In this document: piece by piece, positions 32,438-39,767 of the stretch | Layout: every line of letters begins with the position of its first letter | Position numbering within the stretch: position 1 is the stretch's first letter | IMG/VR virus record: IMGVR_UViG_3300022602_000008 | Span: 1-43,980 of that record | Strand: one strand, 5' to 3' | DNA length: 43,980 bases | Source: a virus | Program-made: the position numbers and the translations under genes | Notes under the pieces: generated by a model | The model's input: only the letters and a program-made list of their open reading frames with translations | What the model was told of the DNA's origin: nothing | Databases searched by the model: none

Positions 32438-33214
32438 ATGAGTAGATTTCCAGTAGACTCAGGATTTTATAGCGATTTTAAACCGGATATTTCAACGCAA
32501 TTAGTGCGGCTTCCTGATCGTACTATTAGAGCGGTTCTCGGTTCATCAGATATTCAACCCCTTGTGTTTGATACTCAAGGTTACTGCTCAATGGTCATTC
32601 AATTAAGACAAACGTCTGCCAATGGTTATTTAGTTATAAAGCAATCTTCAGATGGGGTTACATTCGACTCGCCAGTAAATCTGCATAATCTTGGTGAGAC
32701 TAGCGTTCAAAACGTAACTCAAAATAATTATAATAATAATTCAGGGCTCACAGTTCTAGGTTGCAATAAAGTAGGGCGGTTTATAAAAATAACTCAAAGT
32801 GTGTCTAACCCTGCTAGTTTAGTGATTACTCTTTCCCAGTATCCGATTCAAATTCCGATGAGTAACCCACAGATTCAGCAAGATAATACCTTTAAATACG
32901 CTACTCCATCAGGTGGTATTACTTCTACAACGGCAGTTACATTATCGCCGAGCGCGGTTTCTTATTCTTACCGATACGGGCTTTTGTCTTTACAGTTAAA
33001 AAACGCTGGCACTGGATCGAGTGAATTTTTAATTAGTTCTGTTACATCAGGCACAGTTCATTACCGTGGATACTTAACCGCGAACGATGTTCAACAATTA
33101 AATTTTTCTCCTATGCTTTTATCAGACAACCAAAACCAATTACAGTTTCAATTAGTATCAGCGACTAACATGCAAGTTTATGTCGGAGCGCAAGGAATAC
33201 AGGTGTTATCATGA
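32438..33214 (+). CDS. Beta-rich virion appendage protein, unknown
   Basis: A 258-residue protein beside the collagen fibre and the esterase. The sequence is dominated by alternating strands (RTIRAVLGSSDIQPLVFDTQGYCSMVIQLRQTS, then VGRFIKITQSVSNPASLVITLSQYP) with an Asn-rich segment (NNYNNNSG) in the middle. No enzyme motif is seen. It is likely another part of the same fibre or decoration complex, overlapping the esterase gene as ATGA. No family named. Confidence 0.55.
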   Translation: MSRFPVDSGFYSDFKPDISTQLVRLPDRTIRAVLGSSDIQPLVFDTQGYCSMVIQLRQTSANGYLVIKQSSDGVTFDSPVNLHNLGETSVQNVTQNNYNNNSGLTVLGCNKVGRFIKITQSVSNPASLVITLSQYPIQIPMSNPQIQQDNTFKYATPSGGITSTTAVTLSPSAVSYSYRYGLLSLQLKNAGTGSSEFLISSVTSGTVHYRGYLTANDVQQLNFSPMLLSDNQNQLQFQLVSATNMQVYVGAQGIQVLS

Positions 33215-34140
33215 GCACAGTGACATTATTTCAGAGTGATTACGGTATAGGTATTAGCCCAGAAATTGCAATGTGGGGAGATTCGCTTACTCAAGGGGCA
33301 GGAAGTACACAACCGATTACGACGATACTTCAAAATCTTCTTTATCCAAGATTAGTTATTAACTATGGAATCGGTGGGCAAAGTTTACAGCAAATTGCAA
33401 TGAGACAAGGATCAAACCCGTTTCAATTAACTATTTCAGGGAATGCTTTTTCTGGCACTTCAGCAATAGCGGTAACGTACATAAATGGGCTTGCGCCTAC
33501 AAATAGCACGACAATAAATGGATCAACAATTTACACTGCTCCACTTTCAACGGCTGCCGACACTACGACAAGGTCAATTACCGGAGTATGCGCCGGAGTT
33601 CCTTGCCAGCTTCAAAGAACCGTAGTTTCTACAGTAGAGACATATACTTTAAAGCCAATCAATTCATCATCAGCAACTGTTTTGGCAGGATCTTATTTTT
33701 ATCCAGATTACGGATACAATGCCCGTGATGTGATCGAGCTTTGGTGGTGGGGTAGAAATAATGTAAGCGCATTAAGTGGACTATCAACTTACTACGATGC
33801 GGCGGTGCAATTAAAAAGAAGACCAAGACGATTTATCATCGTGGGTGTTTTGCCAGCGTTAAGTGATACGAGCGGCACTGCAAATTACACGGATATTACT
33901 ACTTTCAATTCAGCAGTAGCCGCGAAATATCCAAACAACTATGTAGCAAGCACCCCACCTACTACGGCAGAAATGAGCGCAGTTGGTTACTCTCCAACAG
34001 CAAATGATTTAACGGATATTGCTAACGGAGTTTTTCCAAGGGGTTTAAGATACGACAATAATGTGCATCTTATTTATCAAGGTTATCAAATTTTTGCTAA
34101 CCGGATTTATGCACTAATGCAAACTTACGGATGGGACTAG
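33211..34140 (+). CDS. SGNH/GDSL hydrolase (virion esterase candidate)
   Basis: A 309-residue protein of the SGNH hydrolase fold. Block I is WGDSLTQG (22-29, nucleophile Ser25), block II is GIGGQS with Gly54-Gly55, block III is GRNN with Asn183, and the final block is YDNNVHL with His286. The usual Asp-x-x-His has an extra residue here (Asp282, His286), so the Asp arrangement is uncertain. Residues 70-165 form a beta-rich insertion. Phage SGNH enzymes often remove acetyl groups from surface polysaccharide during adsorption. Position beside the collagen-like fibre supports such use. Confidence 0.75.
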   Translation: MSTVTLFQSDYGIGISPEIAMWGDSLTQGAGSTQPITTILQNLLYPRLVINYGIGGQSLQQIAMRQGSNPFQLTISGNAFSGTSAIAVTYINGLAPTNSTTINGSTIYTAPLSTAADTTTRSITGVCAGVPCQLQRTVVSTVETYTLKPINSSSATVLAGSYFYPDYGYNARDVIELWWWGRNNVSALSGLSTYYDAAVQLKRRPRRFIIVGVLPALSDTSGTANYTDITTFNSAVAAKYPNNYVASTPPTTAEMSAVGYSPTANDLTDIANGVFPRGLRYDNNVHLIYQGYQIFANRIYALMQTYGWD

Positions 34141-34149
34141 GAGAAAGTT

Positions 34150-34248
34150 ATGGCAGACAATGAGCTTTTACTTTTTGGTTTTAAAATTGCTTTGTTTCTA
34201 GTATTCCAGGGGGTAATTTATTATTATGCCAAACGCCATCACATTTAG
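34150..34248 (+). CDS. 32-residue single-pass membrane microprotein
   Basis: An ORF of 32 codons with AGGAGAAAG upstream. It encodes MADNELLLF, then GFKIALFLVFQGVIYYY and a basic end (AKRHHI). The middle 18 residues are a probable membrane helix, and the positive C-terminus suggests a cytoplasmic end. It overlaps the next tagged gene by 23 bases in another frame. The good ribosome site supports it, but no family can be named. Confidence 0.5.
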   Translation: MADNELLLFGFKIALFLVFQGVIYYYAKRHHI

Positions 34249-34777
34249 ACGAATACATGGGCACGTCGTACCTATAAAAAACGGCGGCAGCGTAGACAAT
34301 AATCATAAGAAAAAAGGCGCTGTTTTAGTAGCAGCGGGGGCCACGGTTGGCGCAGTGTCAGCACATAAAGCTGGCGGTATTATGCACGAGTCAGCACTTG
34401 CGGAAAACGTAGCAAGAAGTCATGAAAAATCAGCAAAAAAATTTAAATCTGACGGCCCTCTTTTTCAAGAAGCTGTAAAAAGCAAAACTAAAAAAGCTAT
34501 GAACTTAGCGAAAAAATCTTATTCGAAATCTAAGTCGTTAGAGAAAGCAGCTTTTAAGGTAAGAGGAAAAGGCTTTGCCGTTGCTGGCGCTTTAATTGGT
34601 GCCGGAGTAGATAAGATAAACAACGATAAAAAAAGGGATTCAAAATTACGAGCGTCAACCGCTGGCGTAGTCACTGGGGCTACTCTTTTCGGTATTCATT
34701 CTGTTTATGCTAGGGCAGTAGGTAATCGAGGTAAAAATATTTTTAAACATGCTTTCAAAAGGGTACTTAAAGTCTAA
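34226..34777 (+). CDS. Tagged hydrophobic protein, candidate ejection protein
   Basis: A 183-residue protein starting with the tag FRRIHGHVVPIK (residues 7-18). It has two Ala/Gly-rich hydrophobic stretches (GAVLVAAGATVGAVSAHKAGG and AFKVRGKGFAVAGALIGAG) and a third near the end (AGVVTGATLFGIH), separated by Lys/Ser-rich helices (KSKTKKAMNLAKKSYSKSK). The tag, high charge and membrane-like helices fit proteins that leave the virion with DNA and enter the membrane. It resembles the protein at 39102-39563 in NLAKKS/ELAKKS and ALIGAG motifs, so the two are probably paralogues. Confidence 0.6.
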   Translation: MPNAITFRRIHGHVVPIKNGGSVDNNHKKKGAVLVAAGATVGAVSAHKAGGIMHESALAENVARSHEKSAKKFKSDGPLFQEAVKSKTKKAMNLAKKSYSKSKSLEKAAFKVRGKGFAVAGALIGAGVDKINNDKKRDSKLRASTAGVVTGATLFGIHSVYARAVGNRGKNIFKHAFKRVLKV

Positions 34778-35652
34778 TGCCAACTTTCTTTGAAGAGGTC
34801 GATTCCATTGGGATCGTCGAGCAGCATATTCAAAAAATTCTAAAGCTCGAAGGAGATCAGGCCGACGCGATCCTTTCCGAGTACCGAGACATTCGCCGCG
34901 ATCTCGTGGACCGGATCTCAAGATACCCACGAGGAACGTTCACTCGCCAGCATCTAAACGGGGTCTTGGCCCAGGTGAACGCGGCAATAACAGCGATGAG
35001 TAAACAACTTGCTGGCGACACAAAGCAAGGCGCATACCGAGCAGCCCTCGACGGGGTCGAAGGTCTTATAAAGGAGCTTAAGGTTTTCGACGAAAAATTT
35101 ACGGGCGCGGTCACGCCAATAAATCTCAACGCGACACTTGTGGCACACGACGCAGCGAATTTGCTGGTAACTCGCTATGATACCAACTTGAATGCTTACG
35201 GTAATGGACTTTTGACACAAATTACAAATGGTCTCGTCAGTGCGACGCTCGGGGAGACCACAACGGATGAGGTTATCGGGCGCGTATCTCAATTCTTCAC
35301 CGCAGAAGAGTGGAAACTCCATAGAATTATTAGAACAGAGCTTCACCATGTTTTCAACGTAGGTAAAATGAACGGTATGAAGGAGCTGCAAAATAACGAG
35401 CTTCCCGACTTAAGAAAAACGCTTATGCACCCCATGGATGCCAGGACAGGCGACGACTCGAAGTACGCGGCCAGGCTTGCGCTTGTCGTGGCGATGGACG
35501 AACCTTTCTCGTATAAGTGGGGTAATGACGTGCGAACTTACATGGCCCCGCCTGACAGACCTAATGATCGCTCGATTCTAGTCCCGTACCGAGACGCGTG
35601 GGGAGCGATGCGAGGCCCTGCTTTCATTCCAGGTACTTTTCCGTCAGCGTAG
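34777..35652 (+). CDS. MuF-like head morphogenesis protein (SPP1 gp7-like)
   Basis: A 291-residue protein starting in a TAATG overlap. The middle is helical, and residues 170-235 read GETTTDEVIGRVSQFFTAEEWKLHRIIRTELHHVFNVGKMNGMKEL, a Mu gpF/SPP1 gp7 hallmark. It continues with a KTLMHPMDARTGDDSKYAARL-type segment and a C-terminal Pro/Asp region (PPDRPNDRSILVPYRDAWG). MuF proteins are minor head proteins, are often ejected, and can carry toxin domains; none was seen here. It sits between the tagged protein and the scaffold, at the standard place after the portal. Confidence 0.8.
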   Translation: MPTFFEEVDSIGIVEQHIQKILKLEGDQADAILSEYRDIRRDLVDRISRYPRGTFTRQHLNGVLAQVNAAITAMSKQLAGDTKQGAYRAALDGVEGLIKELKVFDEKFTGAVTPINLNATLVAHDAANLLVTRYDTNLNAYGNGLLTQITNGLVSATLGETTTDEVIGRVSQFFTAEEWKLHRIIRTELHHVFNVGKMNGMKELQNNELPDLRKTLMHPMDARTGDDSKYAARLALVVAMDEPFSYKWGNDVRTYMAPPDRPNDRSILVPYRDAWGAMRGPAFIPGTFPSA

Positions 35653-35739
35653 TGGCGTCAATAATATGTTCTAGTAACCGTATTTAATTACTGTATTCTT
35701 TAAAAAACAGCACTCAGGTTAGTGCGGAAAGGCGCGTTT

Positions 35740-36519
35740 ATGACTCTTGAAGAGTTGAAACAAGCAATGGAAGCAGCAAAGGCTAAACTCGATGCAGCTC
35801 CAAACGATAAGGCTTTACAAATTGCATTAGCGAAGGCTCAAAAGGCTTACGACGATGCGAAGGCGATTGCCGACTCTGGCGAAGGCTCTGGTAGCTCGGG
35901 CGAGGGTGAGGGATCAGGCGAAGGTGAAGGCGGCTCGGATGAGCTAGACGAAACTAAGCTTGATGAAAAGACAAAAGCGTATCTAGCGAAACTTCGCAAA
36001 GAAAACGCAAAGCACAGAACACTTGCGAAAGACGCGAAGTCAAAGCTAAGTGAATCTGAGCAAAAAAGGAAAGCTATTCTAAAAGCTGCGGGTATCGAGT
36101 CTGAAGACGAGACGCCCGAAAAGAAGTTAGAAGTAGCGACCGCACAATCTCAAACACTCGCTTTTCGTAACGCGGTACTTGAGTCAGCGGTACAACACGG
36201 GATTCCAAAAGATCAGATTGAATACTACGAATTTTTAATCGCGAAAGCGACGAATGAATTGCAAGAGGGTGAAGAACTCGAAGACGATGCACTCGCGGAA
36301 ATCGTAGGAAAGGTTAAGAAAGCTGGCACTAAGTCAGCGAACTCAACCGTAGGAGGGGGAGCCGGAAGCGGAGCCCCTAAGCCTGGCCCTTCTGATAAGA
36401 TTACTCTCGAAAGATTTTGCTCAATGGGCATTATGGAAAAGAGTAAGCTTTATACGGAAAAACCTGATTTGTATGCGCAGCTAGTCCAAGAAGCGAAAGC
36501 TAAAAAGAAACTCGTTTAA
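35740..36519 (+). CDS. Capsid scaffolding protein
   Basis: A 259-residue protein starting at the ATG after GGAAAGG; an upstream GTG in frame would add six residues. It has a coiled-coil N-terminus (LEELKQAMEAAKAKLDAAPND, IALAKAQKAYDDAKAI), a Gly/Glu/Ser linker (SGEGSGSSGEGEGSGEGEGG), a central helical region (KAYLAKLRKENAKHRTLAKDAKSKL) and a conserved C-terminus. This acidic, helical shape just before the major capsid gene is characteristic of scaffolds. It guides prohead assembly and then leaves. No protease motif is evident. Confidence 0.8.
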   Translation: MTLEELKQAMEAAKAKLDAAPNDKALQIALAKAQKAYDDAKAIADSGEGSGSSGEGEGSGEGEGGSDELDETKLDEKTKAYLAKLRKENAKHRTLAKDAKSKLSESEQKRKAILKAAGIESEDETPEKKLEVATAQSQTLAFRNAVLESAVQHGIPKDQIEYYEFLIAKATNELQEGEELEDDALAEIVGKVKKAGTKSANSTVGGGAGSGAPKPGPSDKITLERFCSMGIMEKSKLYTEKPDLYAQLVQEAKAKKKLV

Positions 36520-36534
36520 CGAGTAGGAGGCAAA

Positions 36535-37434
36535 ATGCCAGCAACAGTAGCAGCCGACTTTAATTTTACACCTAAAGTATGGCAAGACCATATTATGGCT
36601 TATTTCGATCGTAAACTTGTTTACGGAGCTTTCGCGCTTCGTGATGACAGCTTAACCGCGTCGCCAGGTTTAACTCAAAACTTCCCTTATTTCAAAAAAA
36701 TTGGGGCTGCGGAAAATCCTTCAGAAGATGAAGGCTTACTCGTAGATAACTTAACCGATGATTCATTCAACGTAACTGTAGCAGAAGTTTCAAAAGCTGT
36801 GGGTGTCACCAAGAATGCTTTTAAATCTTCCGCTGCGAGGACTGAGCGAATTATTCAAGAGATCCAAGAACAAATTGGCCGCGTAATGGCTGAAAAAGTC
36901 GACGCGGATCTCTACAACGCTTTTTCTAGTTCATACACTTCTGGTTATGTTTCTTCATCTGGTAACAGCTATGGAACCATGAACATCAGAAACTTGAACA
37001 TTGGTAAAGTCGTAGCGTTCGGCGATAAGCACAAAGACTCTGTAGTTTGCTTCATGCACTCTTTCCAGTTTCTTGACCTTATGACTGACACTACTGCGGG
37101 TTTCTTAGTTGCAAACGCGCTTGACCCTATGTTTATGGTTGAAGGTTTCGAAGGTCGTCTAGCTGGTGTGGCTATCGTATCCGTGGATACAGTAGGACAA
37201 AACACCGCTGGTCAAATCAATTCTAAAAATGCTTACGACGCTTGGATTCACAAAGCTAACGCTTACGGATTCATGGTTAAGCAAGACATGGAAATGGAAT
37301 CAGACTACGATATGCTCCATCGTCAATGGGTATTCGCAGGTGACCAATGGTATGGTACTCGTTCATTCGATCAAACCATCAATGCGTCATTCAAGAAAAC
37401 CGCGTTACTTCGTACAGTAACCAACAACGGGTAA
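36535..37434 (+). CDS. Major capsid protein, HK97-fold type
   Basis: A 299-residue protein with TAGGAGG upstream. Its sequence includes VWQDHIMAYFDRKLVYGAFALRDDSL (N-arm/E-loop lead), NLTDDSFNVTVAEVSKAVGVTKNAF, RTERIIQEIQEQIGRVMAEKVDADLYNAF (spine-helix region), GDKHKDSVVCFMHSFQFLDLM and FEGRLAGVAIVSVD (P-domain). This is the layout of phage coat proteins without a long delta domain. High, even codon use and a strong ribosome site suit abundant production. It forms the capsid lattice built on the scaffold. Confidence 0.88.
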   Translation: MPATVAADFNFTPKVWQDHIMAYFDRKLVYGAFALRDDSLTASPGLTQNFPYFKKIGAAENPSEDEGLLVDNLTDDSFNVTVAEVSKAVGVTKNAFKSSAARTERIIQEIQEQIGRVMAEKVDADLYNAFSSSYTSGYVSSSGNSYGTMNIRNLNIGKVVAFGDKHKDSVVCFMHSFQFLDLMTDTTAGFLVANALDPMFMVEGFEGRLAGVAIVSVDTVGQNTAGQINSKNAYDAWIHKANAYGFMVKQDMEMESDYDMLHRQWVFAGDQWYGTRSFDQTINASFKKTALLRTVTNNG

Positions 37435-37446
37435 GGAGAATTTACC

Positions 37447-37860
37447 ATGAGTATGACATTAAACGAACGGAACCCCAACGTAGTAGTTATCCCTATCGGA
37501 ACACAAGCGGCTTCAATCGTGTTGCCAGGTATGTACCTTCGTAAACATTCTCGAATCAAGAATGTTTATTTGATGGATCAAGCTGGTATCGCGGCAAGCG
37601 GAACGAACTATTTTACGTTCACGCTTCAAGACACTGCTGGTACTCCTGTTTCTTATGCTTCGGCAAACAGTATCGCTGGTATCTCTGCATTGACTGCTTT
37701 CCCTTTACCTCTTACTCGCCAGGATGACGATAGCTCGGCTAGCGTCAGCCAAGAGGAAGATGTTTTAGCGGGAACAACTCTCAATGTGAAACTCGTTCTT
37801 ACTGGAACAGGTATCACGACTACAAAAGCAAACCTTGTGGTTGAGTACTACCCACTTTAA
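37447..37860 (+). CDS. Putative capsid decoration or head-stabilising protein
   Basis: A 137-residue strand-rich protein immediately after the capsid gene with AAGGAGA upstream. It includes NVVVIPIGTQAASIVLPGMYLRKHSRIKNVYLMDQAG and a C-terminal TTLNVKLVLTGTGITTTKANLVVEYYPL. Small beta proteins at this position in the operon usually bind capsid surfaces. The segment is not similar to a specific family that I can name, so the call is by position and composition. Confidence 0.55.
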   Translation: MSMTLNERNPNVVVIPIGTQAASIVLPGMYLRKHSRIKNVYLMDQAGIAASGTNYFTFTLQDTAGTPVSYASANSIAGISALTAFPLPLTRQDDDSSASVSQEEDVLAGTTLNVKLVLTGTGITTTKANLVVEYYPL

Positions 37861-37868
37861 TCAATTCT

Positions 37869-37900
37869 CGGGGTCGAGTAACATCGGCCCCGTTTATTAA
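37869..37900 (+). terminator. Weak terminator candidate after decoration gene
   Basis: CGGGGTCGA, the loop GTAACA and TCGGCCCCG form a nine-base stem (one G-T pair) followed by TTTATTA. The T run is broken, so it may reduce rather than stop transcription after the abundant capsid transcript. The next gene has its own AAGGAGA ribosome site. Confidence 0.5.
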
Positions 37901-37915
37901 AAAGGAGACTCAAAC

Positions 37916-38107
37916 ATGGGACTTATGATGTCACGCAGACGGGCTGCTGCTGCAAAAGAACACGAAGCCAATAAAGCTCAAGCGCACGCCGAAAATCATA
38001 AAGGCGCACACGAAAAGCATAAAGCCGAACTTGAGGCCGCAAAAAATTCACAGCCTAAAAAAGCTGAGGAACAAAAAGATGGCTCTGACAAGCTCGGAAG
38101 CAAATAA
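37916..38107 (+). CDS. Small charged protein next to capsid, unknown
   Basis: A 63-residue very hydrophilic peptide rich in Ala, Lys, His and Glu (RRRAAAAKEHEANKAQAHAENHKGAHEKHKAELEAAKN split only by size here). It should be helical or disordered. The MGLMMSRR start is seen in short phage proteins beside head genes. It overlaps the adaptor gene by 29 bases. A structural helper or capsid-internal role is possible but unproven. Confidence 0.5.
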   Translation: MGLMMSRRRAAAAKEHEANKAQAHAENHKGAHEKHKAELEAAKNSQPKKAEEQKDGSDKLGSK

Positions 38108-38435
38108 AGTCGTTCAGCTTTTAGGGTACGGCGGGAAAGTTACACAAGCGGGATCAGTGATCTATGATAAGATCATGAATGATCGTTTGCACCAACTCCC
38201 GCCGGACACTGAAACGCTAGTTCGTTCATATCTGGCTCAGGTCTATGCGATCGAAGCTCAAATGAATGCGGCTCCTGCACGTCTTGCGGCAAAAGCAATT
38301 GACGGTCTTACTATGAATCTTAACGAGCTTGAAATGCTTCGAAGAGAGCGTAAAAAGATCTCGCGCGAAATTGCCGTGCATTTGGATATTCCTTATGTAG
38401 GAACCAGTGGGCCAAGTTTAGGTATGCGCGTATGA
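38079..38435 (+). CDS. Head-tail adaptor protein candidate
   Basis: A 118-residue protein; I start at the ATG after GAGGAACAAAAG, since an upstream reading would cover most of the previous gene. Most of it is helical: NKVVQLLGYGGKVTQAGSVIYDKIMNDRL, ETLVRSYLAQVYAIEAQMNAAPARLAAKAIDGLTMNLNELEMLRRER. Position downstream of capsid genes and before the next connector fits SPP1 gp15-type adaptors that sit under the portal. Family membership was not confirmed. Confidence 0.6.
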   Translation: MALTSSEANKVVQLLGYGGKVTQAGSVIYDKIMNDRLHQLPPDTETLVRSYLAQVYAIEAQMNAAPARLAAKAIDGLTMNLNELEMLRRERKKISREIAVHLDIPYVGTSGPSLGMRV

Positions 38436-38860
38436 ATGCCCCAAAAGGCATAATAAATGCAATGCTGCCAGCGATTGACGCTATTTTAGGCGTTACCGAT
38501 GCAGTAGGCGCAAATATTAAAAACGTGTACTTTGTGACTCGAACCTGGACAGGCGACGAACCTGGACAGGGCACAGCTACCGACGTAGTAGTTCAAATGC
38601 TTCCATCGCCTAATTTGAAAAGCTTCGCTCAAGACATTCGTCTACGCGAAGGTGGGAATATCAAAGCTGGCGATCTTATCTTAAAAAATGTGTCAAAAAA
38701 CAAATACTCGTTTTCGGATTTAGATTCGGTGACGAGCGCACAAAATATACAAAAATTTTACCTTGTTGGTGATAAGCTATACGAGGTGATCAATGTAACG
38801 GAGAAATACGTCACTTTCGACGTGCTAGTCCGTGAACTAACCAATCAGGCGAGGTACTAA
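38432..38860 (+). CDS. Head completion / connector protein candidate
   Basis: A 142-residue protein whose ATG overlaps the previous stop. It opens with a helical region (INAMLPAIDAILGVTDAVGANIKNV), then strands (VYFVTRTWTGDEPGQG, VVVQMLPSP, GNIKAGDLILKNVSKNKYSF, KFYLVGDKLYEVINVTEKYVTFDVLVREL). The beta-rich second half resembles stopper and head-completion proteins (SPP1 gp16-like) that close the portal. The order adaptor, stopper, then tail completion supports it. Confidence 0.6.
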   Translation: MNAPKGIINAMLPAIDAILGVTDAVGANIKNVYFVTRTWTGDEPGQGTATDVVVQMLPSPNLKSFAQDIRLREGGNIKAGDLILKNVSKNKYSFSDLDSVTSAQNIQKFYLVGDKLYEVINVTEKYVTFDVLVRELTNQARY

Positions 38861-38862
38861 AA

Positions 38863-39099
38863 ATGGGTGCTGAACAAGGCAAAAAACAATTATTTAAAGC
38901 TCAAGGTGAATACGCGAAAGTTTCTAAAAGTTTAGAAGCTGCAAGTGGACACGGTAAAGCTCGTACCGATGATCAAGATCTTGATCAAAAAAGACACGAT
39001 CGCGGATACGATCCAATTGAGCAAGCTGAACGCGCTTCTATTGCGAGTAAATTAAACGAAGATGCTGGTCGTTACCGTAAAGGTCCTGGCCCAGTTTAA
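38863..39099 (+). CDS. Small protein of unknown function
   Basis: A 78-residue hydrophilic protein with Gln/Lys/Asp-rich helices (KKQLFKAQGEYAKVSKSLEAASGHGKA, DDQDLDQKRHDRGYDPIEQAERAS). It lies three bases after the connector gene and three before a tagged gene. No membrane helix, signal or family is recognised. By place, it may be a minor virion component. Confidence 0.5.
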   Translation: MGAEQGKKQLFKAQGEYAKVSKSLEAASGHGKARTDDQDLDQKRHDRGYDPIEQAERASIASKLNEDAGRYRKGPGPV

Positions 39100-39101
39100 T
39101 T

Positions 39102-39563
39102 ATGAAGTTTATTCGAAAAAATGGACGGGTCATTCCTATCTTAGATAAGAAAGGCTCGTCCTCGAATAAAAATGACCGTCTAGTAAAACGCGGTCAACAA
39201 GCGCAAAAAATCGGAGCTACTGCGGTTCTCGGTGGGATTGCTACGGGAGCAATGTCCGACGCACAGAAAATAAAATCGCATGTCACAGGCATGGGTGCTT
39301 TGTTTCATGCAAAGCTTGCGCTTCGAGGAAAACAAGAAGCGGAAGCCGCTGGCGTGTTTGGGCAATTACATAGTGCTTATGTACAAAATGCTCCTAAAGC
39401 ACGAGAGCTTGCAAAGAAATCTTTAAAGGCTGGAGCCAAGGCCATTCGGTTCAGTAAGATTAGTACAGGGTTGACTTTTGGTGGAGCGGCTTTAATCGGT
39501 GCAGGAATTGCGGCGGCAAGCAAAGGCATCAAACGTGAAAAGAAAAGGCAGGGCATAAAATGA
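39102..39563 (+). CDS. Tagged hydrophobic protein, paralogue of 34226 gene
   Basis: A 153-residue protein with the tag FIRKNGRVIPIL (residues 3-14). It shows AKIGATAVLGGIATGAMS and later KISTGLTFGGAALIGAGIAAA hydrophobic stretches, with charged helices between (VQNAPKARELAKKSLKAGAKAIRF). The ELAKKS and ALIGAG segments are shared with the protein at 34226-34777. The C-terminal end is basic (GIKREKKRQGIK). As with its paralogue, a virion-borne, membrane-active role in DNA entry is the best guess. Confidence 0.6.
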   Translation: MKFIRKNGRVIPILDKKGSSSNKNDRLVKRGQQAQKIGATAVLGGIATGAMSDAQKIKSHVTGMGALFHAKLALRGKQEAEAAGVFGQLHSAYVQNAPKARELAKKSLKAGAKAIRFSKISTGLTFGGAALIGAGIAAASKGIKREKKRQGIK

Positions 39564-39763
39564 GCATTTCAAGAAAAATTAATCCCGAGCTTAATAAATT
39601 TCCAGTGGGTCTTTATGGTGGCCGTTCAACCAAAGACATAAACAACAAAGATCAAAATTTAATTAAAAAACCATTCGACGAAGATCATGACGGAAAGCCC
39701 GACGTTAATGTCACTCAAGAATTGTCTGAGGACATGAACGCGGCACTTTTAAAGAAGAGGTAA
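39560..39763 (+). CDS. Small protein with DxDxDG-like calcium-site motif
   Basis: A 67-residue protein starting by ATGA overlap. Residues 41-51 read DEDHDGKPDVN, a DxDxDGxxD pattern like that of EF-hand, dockerin or thrombospondin type 3 calcium loops. The remainder is polar, with a helix at the end (TQELSEDMNAALLKKR). It lies between two tagged genes. The metal site is plausible, but a single loop is weak evidence of calcium binding. Confidence 0.5.
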   Translation: MSISRKINPELNKFPVGLYGGRSTKDINNKDQNLIKKPFDEDHDGKPDVNVTQELSEDMNAALLKKR

Positions 39764-39767
39764 TGCG

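Noticed and set aside
35710-35725. Small dyad GCACT...AGTGC before the scaffold gene
   Set aside because: The stem has only five bases, and no promoter or operator could be fixed next to it.
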